Numbered from the stretch's first letter, positions 1 to 9,295 are shown. The stretch: 64,000 bases of DNA from Halomonas sp. M4R1S46 (GCF_025725685.1 NZ_CP107008.1:3782001-3846000); one strand, 5' to 3'. Numbers and translations: made by a program. Notes: generated by a model from the sequence alone, not told the origin.

Positions 1-44
1 GAGCGCCTAGCGTGGGACATGGTCCCCAGCACAGGAGTCTTGCC

Positions 45-761
45 ATGCCCGCATCATCCCTGCCCCGTCGGCCCCTCGTCGGGCTGGGCACCGCGCTGGC
101 GCTTGGCGTCGTCTTCGCCGGTTCACCGCTCGGTCACGCCGCCGGCAGCGCCGTCGCCCTGCCGCCGCCGGCCACCACCGGCCCCGCTCCCGCGGACGAT
201 GAGCGGCACAGCGTGGTGCTCGCCGGCGGCTGCTTCTGGGGCATCGAGGCGGTGTTCCAGCACCTCGACGGCGTGACCGACGCGGTCTCCGGCTACAGCG
301 GCGGGGCGGCCAGGACCGCCGACTACCGCTGGGTCAGCGCCGGTCGTACCCGGCACGCCGAAGCGGTGCGCATCACCTACGATCCCGAGAAGATCTCCTA
401 TGCCCGACTGCTGCAGGTGTTCTTCTCGGTGGCCCATGACCCGACTCAGCTCAACCGCCAGGGGCCGGACATCGGCCCGCAGTATCGCTCGGCGATCTTC
501 TATGCCGACGAGACCCAGCGGCGCGTCGCCCAGGCCTACATCGACCAGCTCGACGCCGAGGGTGCCTTCGATCGGCCGATCGTCACACGGCTCTCCCCCC
601 TGGACGCCTTCTATCCGGCCGAGGCCTACCACCAGGACTACGCCTATCACCACCCGAACCAGCCCTACATCGTGTTCAACGATCTGCCCAAGGTGGCGAA
701 CCTCGAACGCCTGTTCCCCGAGCTCTACCGCGACGACCCGGTCCTCGCCACGACGCCCTGA
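45..761 (+). CDS. msrA: Exported peptide-methionine (S)-S-oxide reductase MsrA
   Basis: Reduces methionine-S-sulfoxide in proteins. The catalytic GCFWG motif is at about residues 62-66 (Cys63), followed by the family's GYSGG and the late EAYHQDY segment. The first 30 or so residues (two arginines, then a hydrophobic Leu/Ala/Gly run) look like a signal peptide, so the enzyme probably acts in the periplasm. ATG at 45 is chosen because AGGAG lies just upstream; an in-frame GTG at 12 has no such site. The protein is 238 aa, and Cys63 is the only cysteine, so the C-terminal resolving cysteines of the E. coli type are absent. Converges on the MFS gene across a shared hairpin. Confidence 0.93.
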   Translation: MPASSLPRRPLVGLGTALALGVVFAGSPLGHAAGSAVALPPPATTGPAPADDERHSVVLAGGCFWGIEAVFQHLDGVTDAVSGYSGGAARTADYRWVSAGRTRHAEAVRITYDPEKISYARLLQVFFSVAHDPTQLNRQGPDIGPQYRSAIFYADETQRRVAQAYIDQLDAEGAFDRPIVTRLSPLDAFYPAEAYHQDYAYHHPNQPYIVFNDLPKVANLERLFPELYRDDPVLATTP

Positions 762-780
762 GCCACGCCGCCAGGGACGG

Positions 781-812
781 AAAACGCCCCGGAGCCTGGG
801 CCCCGGGGCGTT
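781..812. terminator. Bidirectional hairpin terminator between msrA and the MFS gene
   Basis: A perfect 10-bp stem (AACGCCCCGG at 783-792, CCGGGGCGTT at 803-812) with a 10-nt loop sits between two convergent genes. The AAAA at 781-784 becomes a U run for minus-strand transcripts, so it suits the MFS gene best. Confidence 0.7.
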
Positions 813-834
813 CGCGCGACATGCCGCGCGGGGA

Positions 835-2049
835 CTAGTCGGCGTCGGCCAGCACGGGCGCCAGCCGGGCGTAGACGACGGCATAGAGGCACAGCGCCGC
901 CAGCGATCCCGCCGCGCCGAGCAGCATCACCGCACCATACCCCAGCTCGCGGGCCAGCAGGAAGCCGGCGATCGCCGGGGCGGCGGTCTGGGCGAGCCCC
1001 TGGGCGGCCGGCACCAGCGCCGCATAGCGGCCCGAGGCGTCGATATGGCTCAGGGTGCCGAGCTGGAAGATGTCGGTGAACAGCCAGGCGATGCAGAAGC
1101 CGAAGGTACCGATGACGAAGGTCGTCGCGGAGATTTCCACGGCCAGCAGCACCAACACCCCGGCCATGCCGACCAGCGCCGCCATCAGTACCCGCGACTG
1201 GCCGGCGCGACGGCTCAGCCATACCGCCGCGACGCAGCCGGCCAGGGTGAAGACGTTGCCCAGGGTCAGCACGTTGGCGATGAAGGCATCGCCCAGCCCG
1301 GCGTCGACCCCGGCGCGCTCGATGAACGCCCAGAACGAACCGATGGTGATATAGAAGCACGATACCGCCAGCAGGCAGCACCACGGCAGTAGACGCGGCA
1401 GGCGCGGGACGGTGTCCGCTTCGTGCTCGCCGGTCGGTTTCTCGGCGCCGGACGGGGTGTGCGGGTAGAGGGCGGGCAGCACCGCCAGGCACAGCGCGAA
1501 GGCCACGCAGAAGGCCAGGAAGATGCCGTCGATGCCCCAGGCCCCGGTCAGGTGGGGAATGGTGTAGAGCTCGATGGCGTTGATCGCCACCAGGCCGAAC
1601 ATCATGATGCTGAAGTTGCGCCCGGTCTTGGTGGTGATGGCCAGGCAGGCGATGCCGGTGGAGTAGCAGATGCCGCCGCCGAAGCCCGCCAGCACGCGCA
1701 TCGCCAGCAGCGACGGGTAGTCCTGATACTGGGTCGACAAGTAGTTGCCGACGATGGCCACCAGGATGCCGAACAGCGCCAGGTGGCGCCGATTGAGGCG
1801 CGACACTAGGGCGGCGGTGGCCAGCGAGGCCAGGAACATGCCGCCCAGGTCCGCCGAGGCCAGCCAGCCCACCTGCTGCTCGTCGAAGTGCAGGAAGTCG
1901 GCCCATGCCCCGACCATCAGCGGCATGCCCATGACCACGGCATTGCCGACGAAGCTGATCGCCACGGCGGCGGCGATGGCCAACGGATGGTCGACGCCGA
2001 TGCGGGGGAGCCCCCGGGTCTCGCCCGGGACGGTGGTGGATTGTGTCAT
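835..2049 (-). CDS. MFS transporter
   Basis: A 404-aa protein with about twelve hydrophobic segments and a short cytoplasmic loop near the middle (charged stretch about residues 190-215), the usual shape of a major facilitator. The substrate cannot be read from the sequence. The ATG at 2049 is preceded by GAGGTA at good spacing; an upstream in-frame extension looks non-coding. It lies 165 nt downstream of, and on the same strand as, an agmatine-deiminase-like gene, so it may carry a guanidino compound or its product; that is inference from position only. Confidence 0.85.
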   Translation of the reverse strand: MTQSTTVPGETRGLPRIGVDHPLAIAAAVAISFVGNAVVMGMPLMVGAWADFLHFDEQQVGWLASADLGGMFLASLATAALVSRLNRRHLALFGILVAIVGNYLSTQYQDYPSLLAMRVLAGFGGGICYSTGIACLAITTKTGRNFSIMMFGLVAINAIELYTIPHLTGAWGIDGIFLAFCVAFALCLAVLPALYPHTPSGAEKPTGEHEADTVPRLPRLLPWCCLLAVSCFYITIGSFWAFIERAGVDAGLGDAFIANVLTLGNVFTLAGCVAAVWLSRRAGQSRVLMAALVGMAGVLVLLAVEISATTFVIGTFGFCIAWLFTDIFQLGTLSHIDASGRYAALVPAAQGLAQTAAPAIAGFLLARELGYGAVMLLGAAGSLAALCLYAVVYARLAPVLADAD

Positions 2050-2214
2050 CGTGGATACCTCACTCGCTTGTTGGTTGTTGTCGAGTCGGTTCCGGCCACA
2101 GGGGCCCCCTCGGCCCCGCACAGGCGGGACACCGGCGGCCGCTGGGGCCGTCTGTCGAGCTGGGGGGGGAAGGCCACGGCCGCCGCACGAGGGGCGACGG
2201 CCGGGCGCGCCGGC

Positions 2215-3333
2215 TCAGCCGCCGGTCGGCGTCGGGGCGGCGTACTGGGGCATGGTGATGCAGGCGACGTTGCCGCCACCGAGCAGGATCTCGCGGGAGC
2301 CCTCGATGCCGACGATGCGGTGACGGGGGAACAGCTCGGCCAGGGTGGCCTGGGCGACGCGATCGTTGGGGTCGCCGAACAGCGGCACCACGATCACCGA
2401 GTTGCCGGCGTAGTAGTTGATGTAGGAGGCGCAGATGCGGGTGCCGGCCTGGCGCAGGTGGGTGCCGTCGACCTGGTCCAGCCCTGCGGCCTCCTCGGCC
2501 GTCCACTCCAGGGCCCGCGGCTGGGGCATCTTGTGCACGGTGAGCTCGCGGCCACGGGCATCGCGGGTGCTCTTCAGCACCTCATAGGCCTCCTGGTAGA
2601 TCTCCCACTGCGGGTCGTCGCGGTCGTCGGTCCACTGCAGCAGCACCTCGCCGGGGCGCACGAAGCAGGCTAGGTCGTCGATATGGCCGTCGGTCTCGTC
2701 GAACTTGCAGCCCCGCGGCAGCCAGATGACCCGCTCGGCGCCAAGGTAGTTCTCGAGGTGCCGGGTGACCGCTTCCTTGCCCAGATGACCATTGCGGTTG
2801 CGGTTGAGCAGGCACTGCTCGGTGGTCAGCAGGATGCCCTGGCCGTCGGACTGAATGCCGCCCATCTCGGCGATGAACGGCGCCCGGTAGCGGTCCAGCC
2901 CCTCGATCTCGAGCACCTTCCGGGCGATCTGGTCGTCCTTGTCCCAGGGAAAGTACAGCCCGCCGTCGAGGCCGCCGTAGGCGTTGAACTCGAGGTCCAC
3001 GCCGCGCACCTCGCCGGTCGCGTCGTTGACCACGAAGGCCGGCCCGCTGTCGCGGAACCAGCTATCGTTGCAGGTCATCTCCACCACCCGCACCGAGGGC
3101 GGCAGCAGGCGCCGGGCGTTGGCGAACTGGGCGGCGGAGGCGCAGACGGTGACCGGCTCGCTCTCGGCGATGGCGGAAGCGATCTCGACCCACACCCACT
3201 GCGCCGGCTTGCCACCGTTGCGCCACACGTCCGGGCGCTCCGGCCAGCCCAGCCAGCAGCCGGCCTTGGGTTCGAACTCGCCGGGCAGCCGGAAACCATC
3301 GACCTTGGGCAGGGAGGTCAGCAAGCGCGCCAT
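2215..3333 (-). CDS. Agmatine deiminase-like protein (divergent paralogue)
   Basis: A 372-aa member of the agmatine deiminase/peptidylarginine deiminase (PPAD-type) family. It keeps the catalytic set: Asp in WFRDSGP, His and Asp in DETDGHIDD, and the nucleophile Cys358 in GGGNVAC. Compared with the canonical copy at 12558-13706, the substrate-side motif EGGAIHVDGEG is changed to EMGGIQSDGQG (His to Gln) and GGGNIHC to GGGNVAC. It therefore probably hydrolyses a guanidino group, but not necessarily that of agmatine. The gene follows the LysR gene by 70 nt and precedes the MFS gene on the same strand. Confidence 0.82.
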   Translation of the reverse strand: MARLLTSLPKVDGFRLPGEFEPKAGCWLGWPERPDVWRNGGKPAQWVWVEIASAIAESEPVTVCASAAQFANARRLLPPSVRVVEMTCNDSWFRDSGPAFVVNDATGEVRGVDLEFNAYGGLDGGLYFPWDKDDQIARKVLEIEGLDRYRAPFIAEMGGIQSDGQGILLTTEQCLLNRNRNGHLGKEAVTRHLENYLGAERVIWLPRGCKFDETDGHIDDLACFVRPGEVLLQWTDDRDDPQWEIYQEAYEVLKSTRDARGRELTVHKMPQPRALEWTAEEAAGLDQVDGTHLRQAGTRICASYINYYAGNSVIVVPLFGDPNDRVAQATLAELFPRHRIVGIEGSREILLGGGNVACITMPQYAAPTPTGG

Positions 3334-3403
3334 GGAACACCTCTTTCTCGTTGTTGGGGTATTCCGATGCTAGGCCCGGCCTCTCGCGACGCACCAACGA
3401 CGA

Positions 3404-4315
3404 TTATTGCGCCACCCTTGAATGGAATTCAGGGGTATCGAGAAGCTCGACGCACCAGTCGATGAAATGCGCGACCGCCGTCCGCTCGAGGCGCTGGCGG
3501 TCGCAGACCAGCGCGTACTGGCCGAGCGAGCCCACGCTCGCGGCGAAGGGGCGCACCAGCCGCCCCCGCGTCAGGTCTTCCGAGGCGGTCAGGGCATCGC
3601 CGAGCGCCACCCCCAGGCCGTTCGCGGCGGCTTCCAGGGCCAGGCCGGCGTGCTCGAAGTAGAGATTGCGCTCGGCGCGCGCGTCGCCAGCGTGGGTGGC
3701 CAGCCAGGCGGCCCAGGTGCCGCCGTCCTGGTCGTCGTGCAGCAGCCGGCAACGGGCCAGGTCCTCGGGTCGGGTCAGGCCGCCCGCATTGAACAGCCCC
3801 GGGCTGCACACCGGGAAGAAGTGCAGCGGCGGCAGGGGGCGCACGAAGAGCTCGTGGGCATCCGCCGGCCCGGCACCGTAGATGATCGCCAGGTCGAGGT
3901 CGGGGCCAACGTCCTGGACGTCGTAGGCCCGGGCATGCAGGTGCAGGTCGATGTGCGGGTGCCGGCGGCAGAAGTCGTCCAGCCGCCCCACCAGCCACTT
4001 CTGGGCCAGCTCGGCGGGCACGGCCACCTGCAGCGCGGCCTGGGTATCCGGAGCGGCGATCGCCTCGCAGGCCTCGCCGACCCGCTCGAAGGCCTGCTGC
4101 AGGCTGTGCAGCAGGCGCCGGGCCTGGGGCGTGGGCTGCATGTGGCGCCCGCGGCGCACGAACAGCGTCGCCCCGAGCTGCTCCTCCAGCTGGCGGACCT
4201 GGTGGCTGACGGCGCTGTCGGTGACGCACAGCTCCGCCGCCGCGCGGCCGAAGTGGGCATGGCGGGCGGCGCACTCGAAGGTGCGCAGCGCGGTCAACGA
4301 GGGCAGACGACGCAT
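3404..4315 (-). CDS. LysR-family transcriptional regulator (GcvA-like)
   Basis: A 303-aa protein. An N-terminal winged helix-turn-helix is seen at about residues 5-62 (LTALRTFECAAR, then FGRAAAELCVTDSAVSHQVR), followed by a LysR substrate-binding domain with the GcvA-type stretch around VPAELAQKWLVGRL. It lies directly upstream of the agmatine-deiminase-like and MFS genes on the same strand, so it is the likely regulator of those two. Its ligand is unknown; a guanidino compound or polyamine is a guess from context. Confidence 0.88.
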   Translation of the reverse strand: MRRLPSLTALRTFECAARHAHFGRAAAELCVTDSAVSHQVRQLEEQLGATLFVRRGRHMQPTPQARRLLHSLQQAFERVGEACEAIAAPDTQAALQVAVPAELAQKWLVGRLDDFCRRHPHIDLHLHARAYDVQDVGPDLDLAIIYGAGPADAHELFVRPLPPLHFFPVCSPGLFNAGGLTRPEDLARCRLLHDDQDGGTWAAWLATHAGDARAERNLYFEHAGLALEAAANGLGVALGDALTASEDLTRGRLVRPFAASVGSLGQYALVCDRQRLERTAVAHFIDWCVELLDTPEFHSRVAQ

Positions 4316-4389
4316 GGCGGGAGCCTCCTCGGGCGCTCTCTCGACGGGTGGCCGACAGGATACGCGATTCCCGCCCGCCGCACGCCACG

Positions 4390-4414
4390 AAAAAAGGCCG
4401 GCCCGAGGGCCGGC
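4390..4414 (-). terminator. Rho-independent terminator of the amidohydrolase gene
   Basis: GCCGGCCC (4397-4404) and GGGCCGGC (4407-4414) form a strong stem preceded on the plus strand by six As (4390-4395). Read on the minus strand this is a hairpin followed by TTTTTT, about 85 nt after the amidohydrolase stop codon. Confidence 0.75.
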
Positions 4415-4499
4415 AAACGACGTGGAAAGCGTTTTCCAATGGCACGTCGATGAACCCCGAAGGCGCCGCTGGTGGCGCCCCGACGGGCGTGGGAGCAGC

Positions 4500-6395
4500 C
4501 TAGGGCTGGAAGTCCTCGGCGCGATGGACGATGTCGCCGCCGACCATGGTCATCAGCACTTGGGTCTCGGAGATGTCCTCGGCCGGGATCTCGAACAGGT
4601 TCCGGTCGAGGATCAGCAGGTCGGCCAGCTTGCCGACTTCCAGCGAGCCGGTGACCTCGTCCTGGTGCATGGCGTAGGCGGCGTTCAGGGTGATGCCGCG
4701 GATCGCCGCGTCCAGCGACAGGGCCTGCTCCTCGGCGTTGAGGTCGCCGGCGTAGGCCGGGAACTCCGGCCCCCAGTCCGCCTCGCGCAGCACCGCCGCC
4801 TCGAGGGCGAACCAGTGATCGAGCGGATCCACCGGGTAGTCGCTGCCGTAGGCGATCTTCGCGCCCGCCGCGGCGAGCTCGCCCTCCGGCTCGTAGCCGG
4901 CCCAGCGCTCGGCGCCGAGGTAGGGCTTCACCGCATCGGTGGAGTCCGGCGCCGGCTTGGCCCATTGGTAGGACATCACCGGCACCACGCCGAGGCCCGC
5001 GAAGCGCTCGTGATCGGCGGCGTCGACCAGCTCGGCGTGGGACATCAGCGGCCGCGAGTCGCCGGGGCGGTCGTAACCGCTGGCCTCCGGCGCGGTGGCG
5101 TCGGCCTGCCGCAGCATGGCGAAGGCGTCCAGGGTGTTGCGTACCGCGCGGTCGCCGATGGCGTGGATCTGCGTCTGGTAGCCACGCTCGGCGAACCGCG
5201 AGGCCATCTCGCCCAGGGTCTCGGCGTCGATGTAGGCCTCGCCGCGGTTGTCCCCGGGCCGCCAGTCCAGTGCGTCCTCGCTGCCGGCGTTGACGCGATA
5301 GGGCTCGAGCAGCGCCGCGGTCTGGGTGGGCGCCTGCAGGATGCCGTCGGCCATCACCTCGCCGACGCCGGCCACTGCGACCCCGGGCTCGGCCACCAGG
5401 CGGGGGCCTTGTTGCTCGCCGGGCCGCCAGGCGCGCACCTGCAGCGGCAGCCGCTCGGGGTTCTCGACGGCCTCGCGGATGGCGTCGAGCTCGTCGATGA
5501 AGGCCGCCAGCTCGTCGCCGGTCCTGGCCCCGGAGTCGATCAGGAAGTGGGACCGAGCGGTCAGACCGTGGGCCTCGCGCAGCTCGGCGAAGGTCTCGAC
5601 CGTGTCCCGCGATTCGCTCTGGGCCTGGAAGCTGGTGATGCCCTCCTCGGCGAGCACCGCCAGGCCGCGACGAGCCGCGTCGACGGGATCCAGCGGCGGC
5701 CGCTCGGGCATGGCCTCGTCCACCAGGAACTGGGCGTCGTCATAGAGCCAGCCGTTCGGCCGGCCCCGGTCGTCGTGCTTGATGACCCCGCCCTGCGGGT
5801 CCGGGGTGTCGGCGTCGATGCCGGCCAGCTCGAGGGCCCGGGAATTGGCCAGGGCCGCGTGGCCCCAGACGTCGTAGACGATGATCGGCCGCTCGGTGTC
5901 GATGGCGTCCAGCACTGCCTTGTCCACCTCGGTGCCGCGGGGCTTGAGGAACTGCACGTACCAGTGCTCGACCGTCAGCCAGTCGTCTCGCTGGGTGCCG
6001 AAATCGGGATCGGCGAGGCAGCCCTCGAGATGCGCGGTAAACTCGTCGACGCTCAGCGGCCGGTAGTCGAGGTCGCACTGGGCACGGCCGGCGGTGATGC
6101 CATGGATATGGGCGTCCTGCAGTCCCGGCATCACCATCCTGCCGTCGAGGTCGATCACCCGGGTGTCCGGGCCGACGTAGGCGTCCACGCCGGCCTCGTC
6201 GCCGACGTAGACGATCTCCCCGTCGCGCACCGCCAGCGCCTCGGCGCTGGGATTCTCGGCATCGACGGTGTAGAGGCTGCCGTCGCGCAGCACGGTATCG
6301 GCGGGCGTCGGTGCCCCGGCGGCGGCACCGACGCTCAGGGTGGTCAGCGCGCCGGCCAGCAGGACGCGATTCGGCGTCGAAGTCTTGATGGGCAT
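4500..6395 (-). CDS. Exported YtcJ-like metal-dependent amidohydrolase
   Basis: A 631-aa amidohydrolase of the YtcJ/AepA (amidohydrolase_3) type. It starts with a signal-like segment (VLLAGALTTLSVGAAAGA) and has the metal-binding HIH of GLQDAHIHG at about residues 96-98. Later motifs include QIHAIGDRAV, which supplies the family histidine, and YGSDYPVDPLD near the C terminus. Members cleave amide or imide bonds in varied small molecules and substrates are rarely known. It sits downstream of the aldehyde dehydrogenase on the same strand (61 nt) and ends at a good terminator, so it may be the last gene of the carbamoylase-dehydrogenase-amidohydrolase unit. Export suggests it works on an external substrate. 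Confidence 0.85.
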   Translation of the reverse strand: MPIKTSTPNRVLLAGALTTLSVGAAAGAPTPADTVLRDGSLYTVDAENPSAEALAVRDGEIVYVGDEAGVDAYVGPDTRVIDLDGRMVMPGLQDAHIHGITAGRAQCDLDYRPLSVDEFTAHLEGCLADPDFGTQRDDWLTVEHWYVQFLKPRGTEVDKAVLDAIDTERPIIVYDVWGHAALANSRALELAGIDADTPDPQGGVIKHDDRGRPNGWLYDDAQFLVDEAMPERPPLDPVDAARRGLAVLAEEGITSFQAQSESRDTVETFAELREAHGLTARSHFLIDSGARTGDELAAFIDELDAIREAVENPERLPLQVRAWRPGEQQGPRLVAEPGVAVAGVGEVMADGILQAPTQTAALLEPYRVNAGSEDALDWRPGDNRGEAYIDAETLGEMASRFAERGYQTQIHAIGDRAVRNTLDAFAMLRQADATAPEASGYDRPGDSRPLMSHAELVDAADHERFAGLGVVPVMSYQWAKPAPDSTDAVKPYLGAERWAGYEPEGELAAAGAKIAYGSDYPVDPLDHWFALEAAVLREADWGPEFPAYAGDLNAEEQALSLDAAIRGITLNAAYAMHQDEVTGSLEVGKLADLLILDRNLFEIPAEDISETQVLMTMVGGDIVHRAEDFQP

Positions 6396-6456
6396 TGTTG
6401 TTGTCCTTCCGTTGGTGATGCGGGATTCACGCCCCCGCCTAGGGACCAGACGACAC

Positions 6457-7977
6457 TCAAGTGGCGAGCATCATCCACACGCTCTTCAGATCGGAGTACT
6501 CCTCCAGCGAGTGGTGGGACTTGTCGCGGCCATTGCCCGACTGCTTGACGCCGCCGAAGGGTACCGTCTGGTCCATGTCCGCCCAGTTGTTGACGAACAC
6601 CTGGCCCGAGCGCAGCCGGCGGGTGACGCGCATGATGCGGTCGATGTCCTGGCTCCACAGCCCGGCCGCCAGGCCGTAGTCGCTGTCGTTGGCCAGCCGC
6701 ACGGCCTCCTCCTCGCTGTCGAAGCCGAACACCGACAGCACCGGGCCGAAGATCTCCTCGCGGCCGATGGCCATGGCGTCGGTGACGCCGTCGAACACCG
6801 TCGGGCCGATGAACAGCCCCTTGCCATCGACCTGGGTGGCCTCGCCGCCGACCCGCAGGGTCGCGCCCTCCGCCACGCCGCGGCGGATATAGTCGAGCAC
6901 CCGCTCGTGCTGGGCCTGGTCGACCATGGCGCCCATGAAACTCTCGGGGTCCAGCGGGTCGCCGGGCTGCATGCGCTCGGCGGCGGCCAGCACCTTCTCG
7001 ACGAAGGCCTCGCGGATCGCATTCTCGACCAGCAGCCGCGAGCCGGCGATGCACACCTCGCCCTGATTGTGGAAGATCGCCCCCGCGGCGTGCTCGGCGA
7101 CCTTGTCGAGATCCTTGCAGTCGGCGAAGACCAGGTTCGGGCTCTTGCCGCCGCACTCCAGGAACACCTTCTTGAGGTTCGACTGGCCGGCGTACTGCAT
7201 CAGCTGCTTGCCGACCCCGGTGGAGCCGGTGAAGGCCAGGCAGTCGACGTCCATCGACAGCGCCAGGGCCTTGCCCACGGTGTGGCCGAAGCCCGGCAGC
7301 ACCTGGAACACACCGCGCGGCAGGCCGGCCTCGCGGGCCAGGCCGGCCAGGCGCAGCGCGGAGAGCGGCGACTTCTCGGAGGGCTTGAGGATGACGCTGT
7401 TGCCGGCGGCCAGCGCCGGGGCGATCTTCCAGGCGGTCATCATCAGCGGGAAGTTCCACGGCACGATGGAGGCCACCACGCCGAGCGGCTCGCGCAGCAC
7501 CAGGCCCAGGGCGTCATCGCCGGTGGGCGCGACCTCGCCGTAGAGCTTGTCGATGGACTCGGCGTGATGGCGCAGGCAGCCGATGGCGCCGGCCATGTCG
7601 CCCAGCGAGCTCGTCACCGGCTTGCCCATGTCCAGGGTGTCGAGCAGCGCCAGCTCGTGCTGGTGGGCCTCCATCAGCTCGGCGAGCTTGAGCAGCACGG
7701 CCTTGCGGCCGGCCGGGGAGCGCCGCGACCACTCGCCGCCGTCGAAGGCGCGCCGGGCGGCCGCCACCGCCGCCTCGGCGTCGGCGGCGTCGCAGCTCGC
7801 CACCTCGGCGAGCGTCTCGCCGGTGGCCGGATTGATGGTGGTCAGGGTCGCGCCGTCGGCGGCGTCGACGAAGGCGTCGTCGATATAGGCGCGGGTTTCG
7901 AGGCCTTGCTCGACCAGCGAGGCGGCCAGCGCCTGCCAGTCGTAGCGGGTCTGGGGAATGCGGCGATGTTCGGTCAT
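6457..7977 (-). CDS. Aldehyde dehydrogenase, PuuC-like (aminobutyraldehyde type)
   Basis: A 506-aa NAD(P)-dependent aldehyde dehydrogenase with all family motifs: VPWNFP near residue 173, GSTGVGK at about 251-257, general base Glu274 in FLECGGKSP, nucleophile Cys309 in NQGEVCIAG, and EEIFGPVLSV. The overall pattern resembles PuuC, which oxidises gamma-glutamyl-aminobutyraldehyde or free 4-aminobutanal. The neighbouring putrescine aminotransferase would produce 4-aminobutanal, so oxidation to GABA is the most likely role (inference). It starts 15 nt after the stop of the M20 carbamoylase gene, so the two are almost certainly co-transcribed. Confidence 0.9.
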   Translation of the reverse strand: MTEHRRIPQTRYDWQALAASLVEQGLETRAYIDDAFVDAADGATLTTINPATGETLAEVASCDAADAEAAVAAARRAFDGGEWSRRSPAGRKAVLLKLAELMEAHQHELALLDTLDMGKPVTSSLGDMAGAIGCLRHHAESIDKLYGEVAPTGDDALGLVLREPLGVVASIVPWNFPLMMTAWKIAPALAAGNSVILKPSEKSPLSALRLAGLAREAGLPRGVFQVLPGFGHTVGKALALSMDVDCLAFTGSTGVGKQLMQYAGQSNLKKVFLECGGKSPNLVFADCKDLDKVAEHAAGAIFHNQGEVCIAGSRLLVENAIREAFVEKVLAAAERMQPGDPLDPESFMGAMVDQAQHERVLDYIRRGVAEGATLRVGGEATQVDGKGLFIGPTVFDGVTDAMAIGREEIFGPVLSVFGFDSEEEAVRLANDSDYGLAAGLWSQDIDRIMRVTRRLRSGQVFVNNWADMDQTVPFGGVKQSGNGRDKSHHSLEEYSDLKSVWMMLAT

Positions 7978-7992
7978 GGGAGACTCCCGTGA

Positions 7993-9231
7993 TCAGGCCG
8001 GACGGTCGGCGCGGGCGACCATGGCGTCGCACAGTACCTGGGCGCCCAGGCTGCAGTGCTCCGGCGTGGCGTACTCGGCCTCGTTGTGGCTGATGCCGTC
8101 GCGGCAAGGGATGAAGATCATCGAGGTGGGGGCAACGCGGGACACGTAAACGGCGTCGTGCCCGGCGCCGCTCATCATGCGCCGATAGGGCACCGCCTGG
8201 GCATGGGTCGCGGCCTCCACCGCGGCGATGCACTCAGGGGCGAACGCCACCACCGGCGAGGCCCAGATCCGCTGCTGGGAGACGGCCACGCCGAAGGTCT
8301 CGCCGGCGGCGGCCAGCTCGCGCTCGAACAGCGCCTGGAGGGCGTCCAGCTCGGTTTCCACCACATGGCGCAGGTCGACGGTGAGGCGCACCTCGCCGGG
8401 GATAACGTTGCGCGAGGCGGCCTCGATGTCCAGGCAGCCGCAGGTGACCTTGGTGTCGCCGCTGGCGTCGGCCAGGGCATGGGCCTGCAGGCGGTCGATC
8501 AGGCGCGCCGCCGCCGCCAGGGCATCGTGGCGCAACCGCATCGGGGTGGGGCCGGCATGGGCCGACTGGCCTTCGAGCGTGACATCGAACCAGCGCATGC
8601 CCTGCACGCCGGTGACCACGCCGATGGCTTCTCCCGCATCCTCGAGCACCGGCCCCTGCTCGATATGCAGCTCCAGGAAACTGTCGAGCCGCGGCTCGCC
8701 CACCGGCATGTCGCCGGCGAAGCCGCAGGCCGCCAGGGCCTCGCCGAGGGTCACGCCGTCGGCGTCGCGGCGGCTCAGGGTGTCCTCGACGGAAAATTCG
8801 CCGGCATAGGTACCCGAGGCGACCATCGCCGGGGCGAAGCGGCTGCCCTCCTCGTTGGTCCACACCACCAGCTCGAGGGGACGCTCGGTAACGATGCCCC
8901 GGTCGTGCAGGCTGCGGAACACCTCGAGCCCGGCCAGCACGCCGAGGATGCCGTCGAAGCGGCCACCCTTGGGCTGGGTGTCCAGATGGCTGCCGGTGGC
9001 CACCGGCGCCAGGTCGTCGCGCCTGCCGGCACGGCGGATGAACAGGTTGCCGACCCGGTCGACCCGCCAGGTGCAGCCGATCGCCTCACACCAGTCGAGC
9101 AGCAGGCGCCGGCCGGCGGCATCCTCGGGAGTCAGGGCCAGGCGGCAGCTGCCGCCGTTCGCGGTAGGGCCGATCTCGGCCATGGCCATCAGCGTGTCCC
9201 ACAGCCGCTGGCCGTCGATGGAAGTCGTCAT
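7993..9231 (-). CDS. M20 Zn-dependent carbamoylase/hydantoinase-type hydrolase (HyuC/AllC family)
   Basis: A 412-aa hydrolase of the N-carbamoyl-amino acid amidohydrolase/allantoate amidohydrolase family. Metal ligands are visible: His82 in GSHLDT, Asp93 in GGRFDG, the Glu pair near 127-128 in TNEEGSRF, His near 189 in LELHIEQGP, and a late His in DGISHNEAE. The dimerisation insert with QSAHAGPTPM is also present. Known relatives remove carbamoyl groups from N-carbamoyl amino acids. It is first in a minus-strand unit with a PuuC-like dehydrogenase, divergent from a putrescine aminotransferase and close to two agmatine deiminases. It may therefore take the N-carbamoylputrescine step, a substrate without a carboxylate; this is an untested inference. 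Confidence 0.88.
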   Translation of the reverse strand: MTTSIDGQRLWDTLMAMAEIGPTANGGSCRLALTPEDAAGRRLLLDWCEAIGCTWRVDRVGNLFIRRAGRRDDLAPVATGSHLDTQPKGGRFDGILGVLAGLEVFRSLHDRGIVTERPLELVVWTNEEGSRFAPAMVASGTYAGEFSVEDTLSRRDADGVTLGEALAACGFAGDMPVGEPRLDSFLELHIEQGPVLEDAGEAIGVVTGVQGMRWFDVTLEGQSAHAGPTPMRLRHDALAAAARLIDRLQAHALADASGDTKVTCGCLDIEAASRNVIPGEVRLTVDLRHVVETELDALQALFERELAAAGETFGVAVSQQRIWASPVVAFAPECIAAVEAATHAQAVPYRRMMSGAGHDAVYVSRVAPTSMIFIPCRDGISHNEAEYATPEHCSLGAQVLCDAMVARADRPA

Positions 9232-9295
9232 GGTGCGCCTCTTTGGTCGTTGTTCGGGCAGGGCCGTTGACGTTGTCGCGCGGGGCTGCTCCGTC

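Noticed and set aside
3951..6548. An 865-codon open frame on the plus strand opposite the LysR and amidohydrolase genes
   Set aside because: Antisense frames stay open in GC-rich DNA; the product has no domain or signal and is mostly Gly, Val, His, Gln, while the minus-strand genes have clear motifs.
6340..7992. A 550-codon plus-strand frame opposite the aldehyde dehydrogenase
   Set aside because: Composition artefact of the real minus-strand gene.
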